From: Vreelandella alkaliphila | GTDB taxonomy: Bacteria > Pseudomonadota > Gammaproteobacteria > Pseudomonadales > Halomonadaceae | Reading direction: 5' to 3' | DNA length: 64,000 bases | NCBI RefSeq assembly: GCF_016107625.1 | Contig: NZ_JABASV010000008.1 | Span: 144,433-208,432 of the forward strand | Shown: positions 29,420 through 37,605 of the stretch, one piece after another | Position numbering within the stretch: position 1 is the first letter of the stretch | Layout: each line of letters begins with the position of its first letter | Position numbers and translations under genes: made by a program | The notes under the pieces: model-generated | Seen by the model: only the letters and a program-made list of their open reading frames with translations | Told to the model about the DNA's origin: nothing | Databases searched by the model: none

Positions 29420-29613
29420 ACTTCACCCCTTAACTGTTTCAAAAAAATGGCTCTGAACGGCACTGCCACCGTTAGATACAACTTCAAAGCGTAGCTGTGT
29501 TTTATAGCAATGCCTTGAAACTCCTGTCAAGCGACAGTGCCGAGAAATGCCCGCAACTCAAGGTCTTGGGCAAAACTATTAAGTAATGTTAAAACTCAAT
29601 GGAGTATTAACGC

Positions 29614-32043
29614 TTAATGGGTACTCGTTACGACGGTTGAATTAAAAGCCGGATCAGAACCTTTCAACGAGACGCTCTCGTCAATTGGATCGTTATGTAG
29701 CGCTACGGCCAGTACTTCATCTATCCACTGTACGGGACGGATATCAAGTGCCCCTTTAATATTTTCTGGCACTTCCTTGAGGTCTCGACGATTTTCCTCA
29801 GGAATTAAGACCGTCTTTATACCACCGCGACGGGCTGCCAGCAATTTCTCCTTTAACCCCCCAATGGGCATCACTTCGCCACGTAGGTTCACTTCTCCTG
29901 TCATGGCCACATCACAACGCACAGGGCGTTGAGTATAGGCAGAGACAATCGCGGTTACCATGGCAATGCCTGCACTTGGGCCATCTTTAGGCGTAGCACC
30001 TTCCGGAACGTGAATGTGCAAGTCTTCATTCTCAAACCGTTGCGGATCAATACCATACTCTTTTGCACGCGCCTTAACGACCGTTTGCGCCGCACTCACC
30101 GACTCTTTCATAACATCGCCCAGCGAGCCGGTTTTGTTGATACGTCCTTTGCCGGGCGTAACAACAGATTCGATATTCAGCAATTCGCCGCCAACCGATG
30201 TCCACGCTAGCCCTGTCACACGACCAACTTGATCTTCCTGCTCAGCCAACCCGTAGCTATAACGGCGCACGCCGGCATAGGCTTCAATATCTTCAGCTGC
30301 CAGTACTTGTTGAGCCTGCAGATGGCTACCCTGCTTACCACTCGCTGCCTGCTCGGCTTCTAAACGCTCGCGCAACACCTTACGGCAGACTTTGGCGATC
30401 TGACGCTCCAGCTCTCGCACCCCAGCTTCACGGGTGTAATAACGCACTAGTTCTAGCAGAGCATCATCATTGAGCGCCAGCTCTTCTGTTTTGAGGCCAT
30501 TCGCTTCTTGCTGCTTCGGCAACAAATAACGCCTAGCGATCGCTAACTTTTCATCTTCGGTGTAACCCGGCAAACGAATGATTTCCATACGATCCAACAG
30601 CGGACCAGGAATATTCATTGAGTTAGCAGTACAGATAAATAGCGTTTCTGATAGATCGTAGTCCAACTCAAGGTAGTGATCACTAAAACTATTGTTTTGC
30701 TCAGGATCAAGCACCTCTAGCAGCGCCGACGCAGGGTCACCGCGGTGATCCATACCGAGTTTATCGACTTCATCCAATAAAAACAGTGGGTTCTTAACGC
30801 CAGCACGACTCATCCGCTGCATTAACTTACCTGGCAACGAACCAATGTAAGTGCGGCGATGACCGCGAATTTCAGACTCATCACGTACGCCGCCTAACGC
30901 CAGACGAACATATTTACGATTCGTGGCCCGCGCGATAGATTGACCAAGAGAGGTTTTACCCACACCAGGGGGACCCACCAAGCATAATACAGGCCCTTTC
31001 ATCTTGCGCACGCGCTTTTGTACCGCAAGATATTCAAGGATACGAGCCTTGACTTCTTCTAAGCCGTAATGGTCCTGATCCAGCACTTCCTGCGCTTTCA
31101 CTAAGTCGTGCTTGACGCGGGTACGCTTCTTCCAGGGGACAGCTATTAGCCAGTCTAGGTAAGAGCGAACCACCGTAGCTTCGGCCGAGTTAGCAGCCAT
31201 CATTTTTAGCTTACTAAGCTCTTGAGTAGCCTTTTCTGCCGCTTCTTTGGGCATTCCAGATGAAGCGATGGCTTGCTCGTATTTTTCGGCCTCATTTGGC
31301 ACATTATCCAGCTCACCCATCTCTTTCTGGATGGCCTTCATCTGCTCATTGAGGTAATACTCGCGCTGGGTCTTTTCCATCTGCTCTTTCACACGCGAGC
31401 GGATGCGCTTTTCAACCTGCAGCAAATCAATTTCGGACTCAATCAGCGCCATTAAGTGCTCAATGCGATCACGCACGCGATCCATTTCGAGCAGCTCTTG
31501 CTTGTCGCCTATTTTTAATGACAAGTGCGCACAGATGGTATCGACCAAGCGGCTCGGATCCTCAATTCCAGAAAGCGAATTGAGCACCTCGTTAGGCACT
31601 TTTTTGGACAGCTTGACGTATTGCTCAAATTGGTTGAGCAGCACACGTACCAGTGCTTCTTGCTCACGACTGGTTAGCGGCTCGCTCTCACGAGGCACCA
31701 AGTAAGCTTGGGTGTAGCCCGTTTCGTGCTCTTCAATATCAATAACATCAGCGCGAAAATTACCTTCAATCAGCACTTTTACAGTGCCATCAGGCAATTT
31801 TAGCAGTTGCATGATATCGGCCACGGTGCCCATGGCATAAAGATCAGCGTTATCGGGCTCATCCTGGGAGGCCTCACGCTGAGCCACCAGCAGCACACGC
31901 TTGTCGGCCTCCATCGCCGCTTCCAACGCTTGGATGGACTTCTCACGACCAACAAAAAGTGGAATAACCATTTGCGGGTACACAACCACATCCCGCAAAG
32001 GCAACAGGGGTAAACATTGTGTCTGATCGGCGTTCTGCTGCAT
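29614..32043 (-). CDS. lon: ATP-dependent protease Lon
   Basis: An 809-residue AAA+ serine protease. It has the N-terminal substrate-binding domain (LPLLPLRDVVVYPQMVIPLFVGR), Walker A GPPGVGKTS, the sensor and lid regions, and a C-terminal protease domain with the catalytic Ser in PKDGPSAGIAM and Lys in GLKEKLLAARRG. It degrades misfolded and regulatory proteins. GAGGAA precedes the ATG. It follows clpX in the conserved tig-clpP-clpX-lon-hupB order. Confidence 0.97.
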   Translation of the reverse strand: MQQNADQTQCLPLLPLRDVVVYPQMVIPLFVGREKSIQALEAAMEADKRVLLVAQREASQDEPDNADLYAMGTVADIMQLLKLPDGTVKVLIEGNFRADVIDIEEHETGYTQAYLVPRESEPLTSREQEALVRVLLNQFEQYVKLSKKVPNEVLNSLSGIEDPSRLVDTICAHLSLKIGDKQELLEMDRVRDRIEHLMALIESEIDLLQVEKRIRSRVKEQMEKTQREYYLNEQMKAIQKEMGELDNVPNEAEKYEQAIASSGMPKEAAEKATQELSKLKMMAANSAEATVVRSYLDWLIAVPWKKRTRVKHDLVKAQEVLDQDHYGLEEVKARILEYLAVQKRVRKMKGPVLCLVGPPGVGKTSLGQSIARATNRKYVRLALGGVRDESEIRGHRRTYIGSLPGKLMQRMSRAGVKNPLFLLDEVDKLGMDHRGDPASALLEVLDPEQNNSFSDHYLELDYDLSETLFICTANSMNIPGPLLDRMEIIRLPGYTEDEKLAIARRYLLPKQQEANGLKTEELALNDDALLELVRYYTREAGVRELERQIAKVCRKVLRERLEAEQAASGKQGSHLQAQQVLAAEDIEAYAGVRRYSYGLAEQEDQVGRVTGLAWTSVGGELLNIESVVTPGKGRINKTGSLGDVMKESVSAAQTVVKARAKEYGIDPQRFENEDLHIHVPEGATPKDGPSAGIAMVTAIVSAYTQRPVRCDVAMTGEVNLRGEVMPIGGLKEKLLAARRGGIKTVLIPEENRRDLKEVPENIKGALDIRPVQWIDEVLAVALHNDPIDESVSLKGSDPAFNSTVVTSTH

Positions 32044-32080
32044 CGCAGACGTTCCTCAAAATCGGATGAGTACTTGAAAG

Positions 32081-32098
32081 GGTACTTAGCCAAGTACC
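32081..32098. repeat. Inverted repeat in the lon upstream region
   Basis: Perfect 7-bp arms GGTACTT (32081-32087) and AAGTACC (32092-32098) with a 4-base spacer, 38 bases upstream of the lon start codon. A third related copy, TGAGTACTT, sits at 32067-32075, so two alternative pairings are possible. No sigma-32 promoter match was found. It could be an operator or a 5'-UTR hairpin of lon. Confidence 0.4.
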
Positions 32099-32170
32099 TC
32101 ACAGTATGAAAAGCATGGCGCTAGGGCGCTGAGCAGCTAGGCAAACATTTCATGAATAACTTATGAATAA

Positions 32171-32196
32171 CAAGGGGCCGCCTAGGCGACCCCTTG
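32171..32196 (-). terminator. Probable terminator downstream of clpX
   Basis: Inverted repeat CAAGGGG (32171-32177) with CCCCTTG (32190-32196); the interior CGCCTAGGCG extends the stem. On the minus strand it is followed by TTATTCATAA, a weak U-rich tail. It sits between clpX and lon, so lon probably has its own promoter. Confidence 0.6.
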
Positions 32197-32242
32197 GTTT
32201 GGCGCAAGCGGTAAAAGCTAGGCCGTGGAATGCACGTCGGGA

Positions 32243-33523
32243 CTAACCGTCGGTGCCATCAACACGAGCATCTTCCTGCTGCGAATAGATCAGTAGTGGC
32301 TCACTTTCGCCTGCAATCACTGAACTATCAATCACCACTTTGCTAACACCTTCAAGCGAAGGAATCTCGTACATGGTGTCTAGCAGCACAGACTCAAGGA
32401 TAGATCGCAAACCCCGCGCGCCAGTTTTACGCTCCATTGCCTTGGTTGCGACAGCACGCAGCGCTTCGTCTCTAAACTCGAGCGTCACATCTTCCATTTC
32501 AAAGAGCTTGGCATACTGCTTAACCAGCGAGTTTTTCGGCTCAGTTAAGATCTGTACCAACGCATCTTCATTTAGCTCAGTGAGCGTCGCAATCACGGGC
32601 AGACGTCCAACAAACTCAGGAATTAAACCAAATTTCACTAAATCATCTGGTTCTACGTCGGCCAGTAACTCACCCACACCACGCGAAGACTCTTTGCTCT
32701 TCACGCTAGCATTGAAACCAATGCCACCTTTCTCAGCACGGTCACGGATAACTTTATCAAGACCCGCAAAAGCGCCACCCACAATAAACAGCATGTTGGC
32801 CGTATTGACCTGAACAAACTCTTGCTGGGGATGTTTACGACCACCCTGCGGCGGCACGGATGCTGTTGTGCCTTCAATCAACTTGAGTAGTGCCTGCTGG
32901 ACACCCTCGCCCGACACATCACGTGTGATGGAAGGGTTATCAGACTTGCGCGAAATCTTATCGATTTCATCGATATAAACAATGCCTCGCTCAGCCTTTT
33001 CGACGTCGTAATCACACTTCTGCAGAAGCTTTTGGATGATGTTTTCAACATCTTCACCCACATAACCCGCTTCTGTCAGTGTAGTGGCATCGGCAATGGT
33101 AAAAGGTACATTCAATAACCGCGCCATGGTTTCCGCCAACAGTGTTTTACCACTACCGGTAGGACCAATAAGCAGAATATTTGATTTACCTAGCTCTACA
33201 TCGCCTTCGCGCACTTCCGTCTTAAGACGCTTGTAGTGGTTATAAACCGCTACAGATAGCACCATTTTGGCGCGATCTTGTCCGATGACATAGTCGTCTA
33301 ACGTATGACGTATTTCGCGAGGCGTAGGTAAACGCTCTTCATCGCTCTCGGCATCGGCTTCGAGAACTTCTTCGCGAATGATGTCATTACACAAGTCGAC
33401 ACACTCATCGCAGATATATACGGACGGGCCTGCAATTAGCTTACGTACTTCGTTTTGATTCTTACCACAAAACGAGCAGTATAAAAGCTTGCCACCTTCG
33501 TCCTTGCCTTTGCCGTCGGCCAT
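32243..33523 (-). CDS. clpX: ATP-dependent Clp protease ATP-binding subunit ClpX
   Basis: A 426-residue AAA+ unfoldase. The N-terminal zinc domain has four Cys ([21 protein letters not shown]). It also has Walker A GPTGSGKT, Walker [11 protein letters not shown], and the ClpP-docking IGF-type loop in [10 protein letters not shown]. It unfolds tagged substrates and feeds them to ClpP. GAGG precedes the ATG. It lies 74 bases after clpP. Confidence 0.97.
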   Translation of the reverse strand: MADGKGKDEGGKLLYCSFCGKNQNEVRKLIAGPSVYICDECVDLCNDIIREEVLEADAESDEERLPTPREIRHTLDDYVIGQDRAKMVLSVAVYNHYKRLKTEVREGDVELGKSNILLIGPTGSGKTLLAETMARLLNVPFTIADATTLTEAGYVGEDVENIIQKLLQKCDYDVEKAERGIVYIDEIDKISRKSDNPSITRDVSGEGVQQALLKLIEGTTASVPPQGGRKHPQQEFVQVNTANMLFIVGGAFAGLDKVIRDRAEKGGIGFNASVKSKESSRGVGELLADVEPDDLVKFGLIPEFVGRLPVIATLTELNEDALVQILTEPKNSLVKQYAKLFEMEDVTLEFRDEALRAVATKAMERKTGARGLRSILESVLLDTMYEIPSLEGVSKVVIDSSVIAGESEPLLIYSQQEDARVDGTDG

Positions 33524-33597
33524 TCGCGTACCTCTATCACTGCGGCGGCTTACGCCGCCGGAAAAGCTCGTTAGAAAAGCAGAATCCTACCACGCTA

Positions 33598-34215
33598 TCA
33601 GGATGTAGGCCGCTTATCCAGCACTGCGTCAATCAAGCCATATTCTTGGGCTTTAGTGGCGCTCATAAAGTTGTCACGGTCAGTATCCCGAGCAACAGTA
33701 TCAAGATCTTGGCCAGTATGATGGGCTAAAATCTGGTTCAGTTTTTCACGAATACCTAAAATCTCACGGGTGTGGATCTCGATATCAGACGCTTGGCCTT
33801 GATAGCCACCCAGCGGCTGGTGAATCATCACACGGGAATTAGGCAAACAATAACGTTTACCTGCTGCGCCTGCTGTCAGCAACAGTGCACCCATGCTAGC
33901 CGCTTGCCCAATACATACGGTCGACACATCAGGCTTAATAAACTGCATGGTGTCGTAGATAGACATACCTGCCGTAACAGACCCACCAGGCGAATTAATG
34001 TAAAGGTGAATATCTTTATCAGGGTTCTCTGACTCAAGAAACAGCAGCTGCGCCACCACTAAGTTCGCCATGTAATCTTCAACTGGTCCAACTAGGAAAA
34101 TAACACGCTCTTTTAGCAGGCGAGAGTAGATGTCATAGGCTCTTTCCCCTTTGGCGCTCTGCTCAACCACCATGGGCACTAAACCGCCGGCGTTTTGAAT
34201 ATCAAACTCACTCAT
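33598..34215 (-). CDS. clpP: ATP-dependent Clp protease proteolytic subunit ClpP
   Basis: A 205-residue serine protease. It has the catalytic Ser in [13 protein letters not shown], His in [22 protein letters not shown], and Asp in the C-terminal [10 protein letters not shown] region. The start at 34215 ([19 protein letters not shown]) is chosen because AAGGA precedes it; the frame extends 13 codons upstream without a ribosome site. It forms the ClpXP barrel with the neighbouring clpX product. Confidence 0.97.
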   Translation of the reverse strand: MSEFDIQNAGGLVPMVVEQSAKGERAYDIYSRLLKERVIFLVGPVEDYMANLVVAQLLFLESENPDKDIHLYINSPGGSVTAGMSIYDTMQFIKPDVSTVCIGQAASMGALLLTAGAAGKRYCLPNSRVMIHQPLGGYQGQASDIEIHTREILGIREKLNQILAHHTGQDLDTVARDTDRDNFMSATKAQEYGLIDAVLDKRPTS

Positions 34216-34277
34216 TCGTGATTCCTTGCGTCCGGTAAGGGAAAGCGCACCCACATAGGGTGCGCCACGCGATGAAG

Positions 34278-35630
34278 TTAAGCGCTAGCTTGTTCGCTTT
34301 CTTCAACACCTTCATCTTGCTCGGCCTGTTGCTGAGCCGCTGCCAATGCCTGCTGGTATGACATTTCAACGTCTTTAACGTTCGTCTGCTCCAGCAGCTT
34401 ATCAACAGCCTTCTCTTCCAGGATGGCAGACTTCACTTGGGTTTTGAGCTGCTCATTACCCATGTAGTATTCAACCACTTCGGAAGGATCCTGATACTGC
34501 TCTGCCAGCTCTTCAACCTTAGCTTTAATTGCATCATCATCAGCGTCTAACTCATTCGCCTTGATAACCTCGGCCAGCAGCAACCCTACCTGGACGCGGC
34601 CTTTAGCTTGCGCTTCGAAGAGTTCATTCGGCAGTTGGCTGACATCAAAGTCCTCCCCCAGACCGAACTGCTGTGCTGCCTGACGCTTCATGCCATCAGT
34701 TTCTTGCTGAACAAGCGCACTTGGCACAGGAATATCGTTCGCTTTTTTCAGCGCATCCAACACCTGCTGCTTAACACGGTTATCCACCGCTTGGGCCGCT
34801 TCGCGGGTCATGTTCTTTTTGATTTCAGCGCGGAATTTCTCTTCATCGCCATCTTCAACACCAAAGCGCGCAATAAACTCAGCGTCTACGGCCGGCAGCG
34901 TTTGGCTACTGACTTTATGAACGGTGACTTTAAAGGTGGCTTCCTGGCCTGCAAGATGCTCTGCTTGGTAATCTTCAGGGAAGGTAACAGTGATGGTTTT
35001 CTCATCACCCGCCTTCGCACCGATCAACTGCTCTTCAAAGCCTGGGATGAAGCTGTTGGAGCCAATAACTAAAGCATGGCCCTCGGCACTTCCACCTTCA
35101 AACGGCTCATCACCCAGGAAGCCCTGGAAGTCGATAGTAACTTGATCGCCATCAGCAGCAGCGGCGTCTACTTCTTCCCATGCAGCATTTTGCTTACGCA
35201 GCGTATCGATCATTTCGTCGACATCAGCATCGCTAACCGTCACTACCGGACGCTCAACTTCAGTGCCTTCGATAGACGCAAGCTCAACCTGCGGGTAGAT
35301 TTCCATAACTGCCACAAACTCTAGGTCTTTGCCAGCTTGGTTTACTTTTGGCTCAATCTGGGGAAAACCGGCAGGATTAAGGCCTTCTTCCGTGATGGCA
35401 CGCACATAGCGCTCGCGCATCACTTCACCTACCACCTCATTGCGCACGCTGTCGCCATAGCGCTGACGAACTACAGCCATCGGCACTCGGCCTTGGCGAA
35501 AACCATTCAGGCGAACGTTTTTCGCGGTGTCTACTAAGCGAGCGCTGACGGCCTCGTCGATTTCGGCGGCCGGCACCTGAATAGTGATACGGCGTTCGAT
35601 CTGGGAGGTCGTCTCGACGGAAACTTGCAT
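34278..35630 (-). CDS. tig: Trigger factor
   Basis: A 450-residue ribosome-bound chaperone. The N-terminal ribosome-docking domain carries the loop [16 protein letters not shown], close to the GFRxGKVP signature. The FKBP-type prolyl isomerase domain follows at about 155-240 ([42 protein letters not shown]), then the C-terminal helical arms. The acidic tail ([16 protein letters not shown]) fits a moderate halophile. GAGGA precedes the ATG. It heads tig-clpP-clpX-lon. Confidence 0.97.
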   Translation of the reverse strand: MQVSVETTSQIERRITIQVPAAEIDEAVSARLVDTAKNVRLNGFRQGRVPMAVVRQRYGDSVRNEVVGEVMRERYVRAITEEGLNPAGFPQIEPKVNQAGKDLEFVAVMEIYPQVELASIEGTEVERPVVTVSDADVDEMIDTLRKQNAAWEEVDAAAADGDQVTIDFQGFLGDEPFEGGSAEGHALVIGSNSFIPGFEEQLIGAKAGDEKTITVTFPEDYQAEHLAGQEATFKVTVHKVSSQTLPAVDAEFIARFGVEDGDEEKFRAEIKKNMTREAAQAVDNRVKQQVLDALKKANDIPVPSALVQQETDGMKRQAAQQFGLGEDFDVSQLPNELFEAQAKGRVQVGLLLAEVIKANELDADDDAIKAKVEELAEQYQDPSEVVEYYMGNEQLKTQVKSAILEEKAVDKLLEQTNVKDVEMSYQQALAAAQQQAEQDEGVEESEQASA

Positions 35631-35773
35631 GAATTGTCCTCTAGCGGCTGGGCGTTATGTTGATTGCGTAAAATAAGTACAAGGGGGCAATTTTAAGAAC
35701 CCTAGCGCATCGTGGCAAGCGCCATGCTCGCAAGATGGGGGCATAACCCGCAAATACAAGGGTAATCACTAGC

Positions 35774-35797
35774 AAAACGACCATTTTAGGTCGTTTT
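35774..35797. terminator. Rho-independent terminator between the flavodoxin operon and tig
   Basis: Inverted repeat AAAACGACC (35774-35782) with GGTCGTTTT (35789-35797) and a 6-base loop. It lies downstream of the minus-strand membrane protein gene and upstream of tig. The rest of 35631-35878 shows no gene; it should hold the tig promoter. Confidence 0.75.
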
Positions 35798-35878
35798 TTG
35801 ACCACAATGCAGTCAAAATTATTTTTAAACGTTAGACGAAGCCTTGTAGCCTGACTATCACAGCTAAAATAGTGGTCT

Positions 35879-36247
35879 TTAATCGCGTTTTGCCCACCAC
35901 AAAGAAACAGCATGAAATAGCAAACCACAGGTTGCTGCGTGGGAAATAAACACTTGCCAGCTAATCCAGTCAGTGAATAGACCATGCCATGCGCCCATTA
36001 CCAAGGCACCCACTAGCAGCATCAATAGCAAGCGCTGACATAATTTTGGCAGCGCTTTTCGTGCGTCAACCGACAGCATTTTCCACTGAACAGCGGCAGC
36101 ACCCACCACAATGGCTAGCGCAATAAGTAACAATGTTTGGCGTGTTTCATGCCCTTCTACCATGTAACGAGGTATCGCAGCCAACATCACAATACAAAGT
36201 CCGAGAGCAACGCTGATACGTTCCGGAGAAAAAGGGACTCGCTGCAT
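35879..36247 (-). CDS. Four-helix membrane protein of unknown function
   Basis: A 122-residue predicted inner-membrane protein with four hydrophobic helices (about 11-27, 38-57, 71-88 and 97-117). I do not recognise a family. Histidines occur at or near the membrane segments (AWHGLF, ISHAAT, LLFHAV). It starts 2 bases after the flavodoxin gene stop, so the two are almost certainly one operon, suggesting a redox link. That link is inference. Confidence 0.6.
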   Translation of the reverse strand: MQRVPFSPERISVALGLCIVMLAAIPRYMVEGHETRQTLLLIALAIVVGAAAVQWKMLSVDARKALPKLCQRLLLMLLVGALVMGAWHGLFTDWISWQVFISHAATCGLLFHAVSLWWAKRD

Positions 36248-36249
36248 GG

Positions 36250-36711
36250 TTAAGCAACCTTCAGTTGCTGAGACTCAATCCACTCTTCTACCCACGGAAT
36301 AGCGGCGTCATCTGCCATAAAAGTTTCCATAGCATCCACTTCCAGCCGCTCACCTAAACGCGTTGCACCATAATCCGCTAATAACGCATCGAGCGCCCTT
36401 CCCGCTCCACAGAACGTGTCTCCGTATGAGCTATCGCCCAACGCTATCAACCCATAGCGCAACGATGTAAGCGAGGGACTTTTTTCCTGCAGCCCGCGCA
36501 CAAAAGAAACAAAATTCCCTGGGTAATCTCCACTGCCCGTAGTTGATACACAAAACAGCGTAAGATCTTGGCTATTGGTCAAATCGTCAATCGTCGGCTG
36601 CTCAGAAATATCAACCTTGTAGCCAGCCTGCTCAAATAACGGCTTTACTTGCTCTGCGACATCTAACGCGCCACCGTACATTGTACCGACTAGAATCGTT
36701 AGCGTTGGCAT
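36250..36711 (-). CDS. Flavodoxin-like protein (MioC type)
   Basis: A 153-residue FMN-binding flavodoxin-fold protein. The FMN phosphate loop is VGTMYGGALDVAEQV. The second FMN loop is around FCVSTTGSGDYPGNFVSFV, and ALGDSSYGDTFCGAGRALDALL follows; these are typical of the MioC/sulfite-reductase flavodoxin family. It is soluble and probably carries single electrons. It is cotranscribed with the downstream four-helix membrane protein. Confidence 0.82.
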   Translation of the reverse strand: MPTLTILVGTMYGGALDVAEQVKPLFEQAGYKVDISEQPTIDDLTNSQDLTLFCVSTTGSGDYPGNFVSFVRGLQEKSPSLTSLRYGLIALGDSSYGDTFCGAGRALDALLADYGATRLGERLEVDAMETFMADDAAIPWVEEWIESQQLKVA

Positions 36712-36853
36712 GGCCTACTCCTCTGCAATAGTGTCGCACTGTGCTTTGTTCAGTCGACAAATACCCGATGAATTTGGTCAAATATTAACACGACTCGCAA
36801 AAACGACACACGCCTTCTCATGAGGCACTATCAATCATTTAGTAGGAAATCTT

Positions 36854-37060
36854 ATGCAGCAGCTCTTTGAGGCATGGATAACACCGATCATGGTCGGTGG
36901 CTTAATCGTGTTTATGTGCTTTATTATTTGGGACTTAGCTAAGAAATCCAACGCAGGCAAGTTTGGCACGATCATGCTTTTTGTCGTTCTGGGTGCTGGC
37001 ATGCTGGGTTATGTCATTAAGGTAGTGATCACTTGGCTCATTGAAGGACGTGGACTTTAG
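36854..37060 (+). CDS. DUF2788 family small membrane protein
   Basis: A 68-residue protein with two membrane helices (about 13-29 and 40-62) joined by the basic loop KKSNAGKFG. The sequence fits the DUF2788 family of small gammaproteobacterial membrane proteins; its function is unknown. It is divergent from the flavodoxin gene, with TAGGAA before the ATG. A terminator follows directly. Confidence 0.75.
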   Translation: MQQLFEAWITPIMVGGLIVFMCFIIWDLAKKSNAGKFGTIMLFVVLGAGMLGYVIKVVITWLIEGRGL

Positions 37061-37071
37061 TCCAAAACTTA

Positions 37072-37099
37072 AAAAGGAGCACCCGAAGGTACTCCTTTT
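37072..37099 (+). terminator. Rho-independent terminator downstream of the DUF2788 gene
   Basis: Stem AAAAGGAG (37072-37079) with CTCCTTTT (37092-37099), extended inward by ACC/GGT after one mismatch, with a CGAA loop. It ends the plus-strand DUF2788 transcript and may also act on the convergent ihfA transcript. Confidence 0.75.
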
Positions 37100-37189
37100 C
37101 ATTTGCTACCACTCTGCGCATCAGCTCAGCACAACTGTTCGACACACTCACCCACCAACCAGTGCATTGAAGCTTCCCCCACACGTAAG

Positions 37190-37486
37190 TTAGCTGCTTG
37201 TGTAGCGCTCTACCTGCTGCTTTAGCTTTTGACCGGGACGAAAAGTAACAACGCGCCGTGCAGAAATGGGAATTTCTTCACCCGTCTTGGGGTTACGCCC
37301 CGGTCTTTCGCGCTTATCACGCAAATCGAAATTGCCGAAACCCGATAGCTTAACCTGCTCATTTTCGCGCAAGCAGGCACGGATCTCTTCAAAAAAAGCC
37401 TCAACCATGGCTTTTGCTTCTCGCTTCGACAGCGCGAGCTCAGTGTGTAAATGTTCTGCTAGCTCTGCTTTGGTCAACGCACCCAT
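37190..37486 (-). CDS. ihfA: Integration host factor subunit alpha
   Basis: A 98-residue DNA-bending protein of the HU/IHF family. It has [46 protein letters not shown] and [17 protein letters not shown]; the [10 protein letters not shown] arm intercalates DNA. The start at 37486 follows a strong GGAGGGGG ribosome site; the open frame extends 11 codons upstream. Its position directly after pheT is the standard pheST-ihfA order. Confidence 0.95.
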   Translation of the reverse strand: MGALTKAELAEHLHTELALSKREAKAMVEAFFEEIRACLRENEQVKLSGFGNFDLRDKRERPGRNPKTGEEIPISARRVVTFRPGQKLKQQVERYTSS

Positions 37487-37605
37487 AAGGCCCCCTCCAT
37501 GTAGCAAACGCATTGCCAAGAACGTGATAAGCGTCGTGTCATGGCATTATTTAATTATTCACGTAACTATCCACCAAACCTAGTCGCAAATCCTGTCCAC
37601 AAATC

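Noticed and set aside
32044..32100. Sigma-32 (heat-shock) promoter for lon
   Set aside because: No CTTGAAA/CCCCAT pair with proper spacing could be found on the minus strand, although lon is often heat-induced.
33541..33560. GC-rich hairpin between clpP and clpX as a terminator
   Set aside because: GGCGGC/GCCGCC forms a stem, but no U-run follows in the transcribed direction; it may only be a processing or pausing structure.
35641..35985. 114-residue minus-strand ORF downstream of the flavodoxin operon
   Set aside because: It overlaps the four-helix membrane protein in another frame, spans a terminator and has no ribosome site or recognisable domain.
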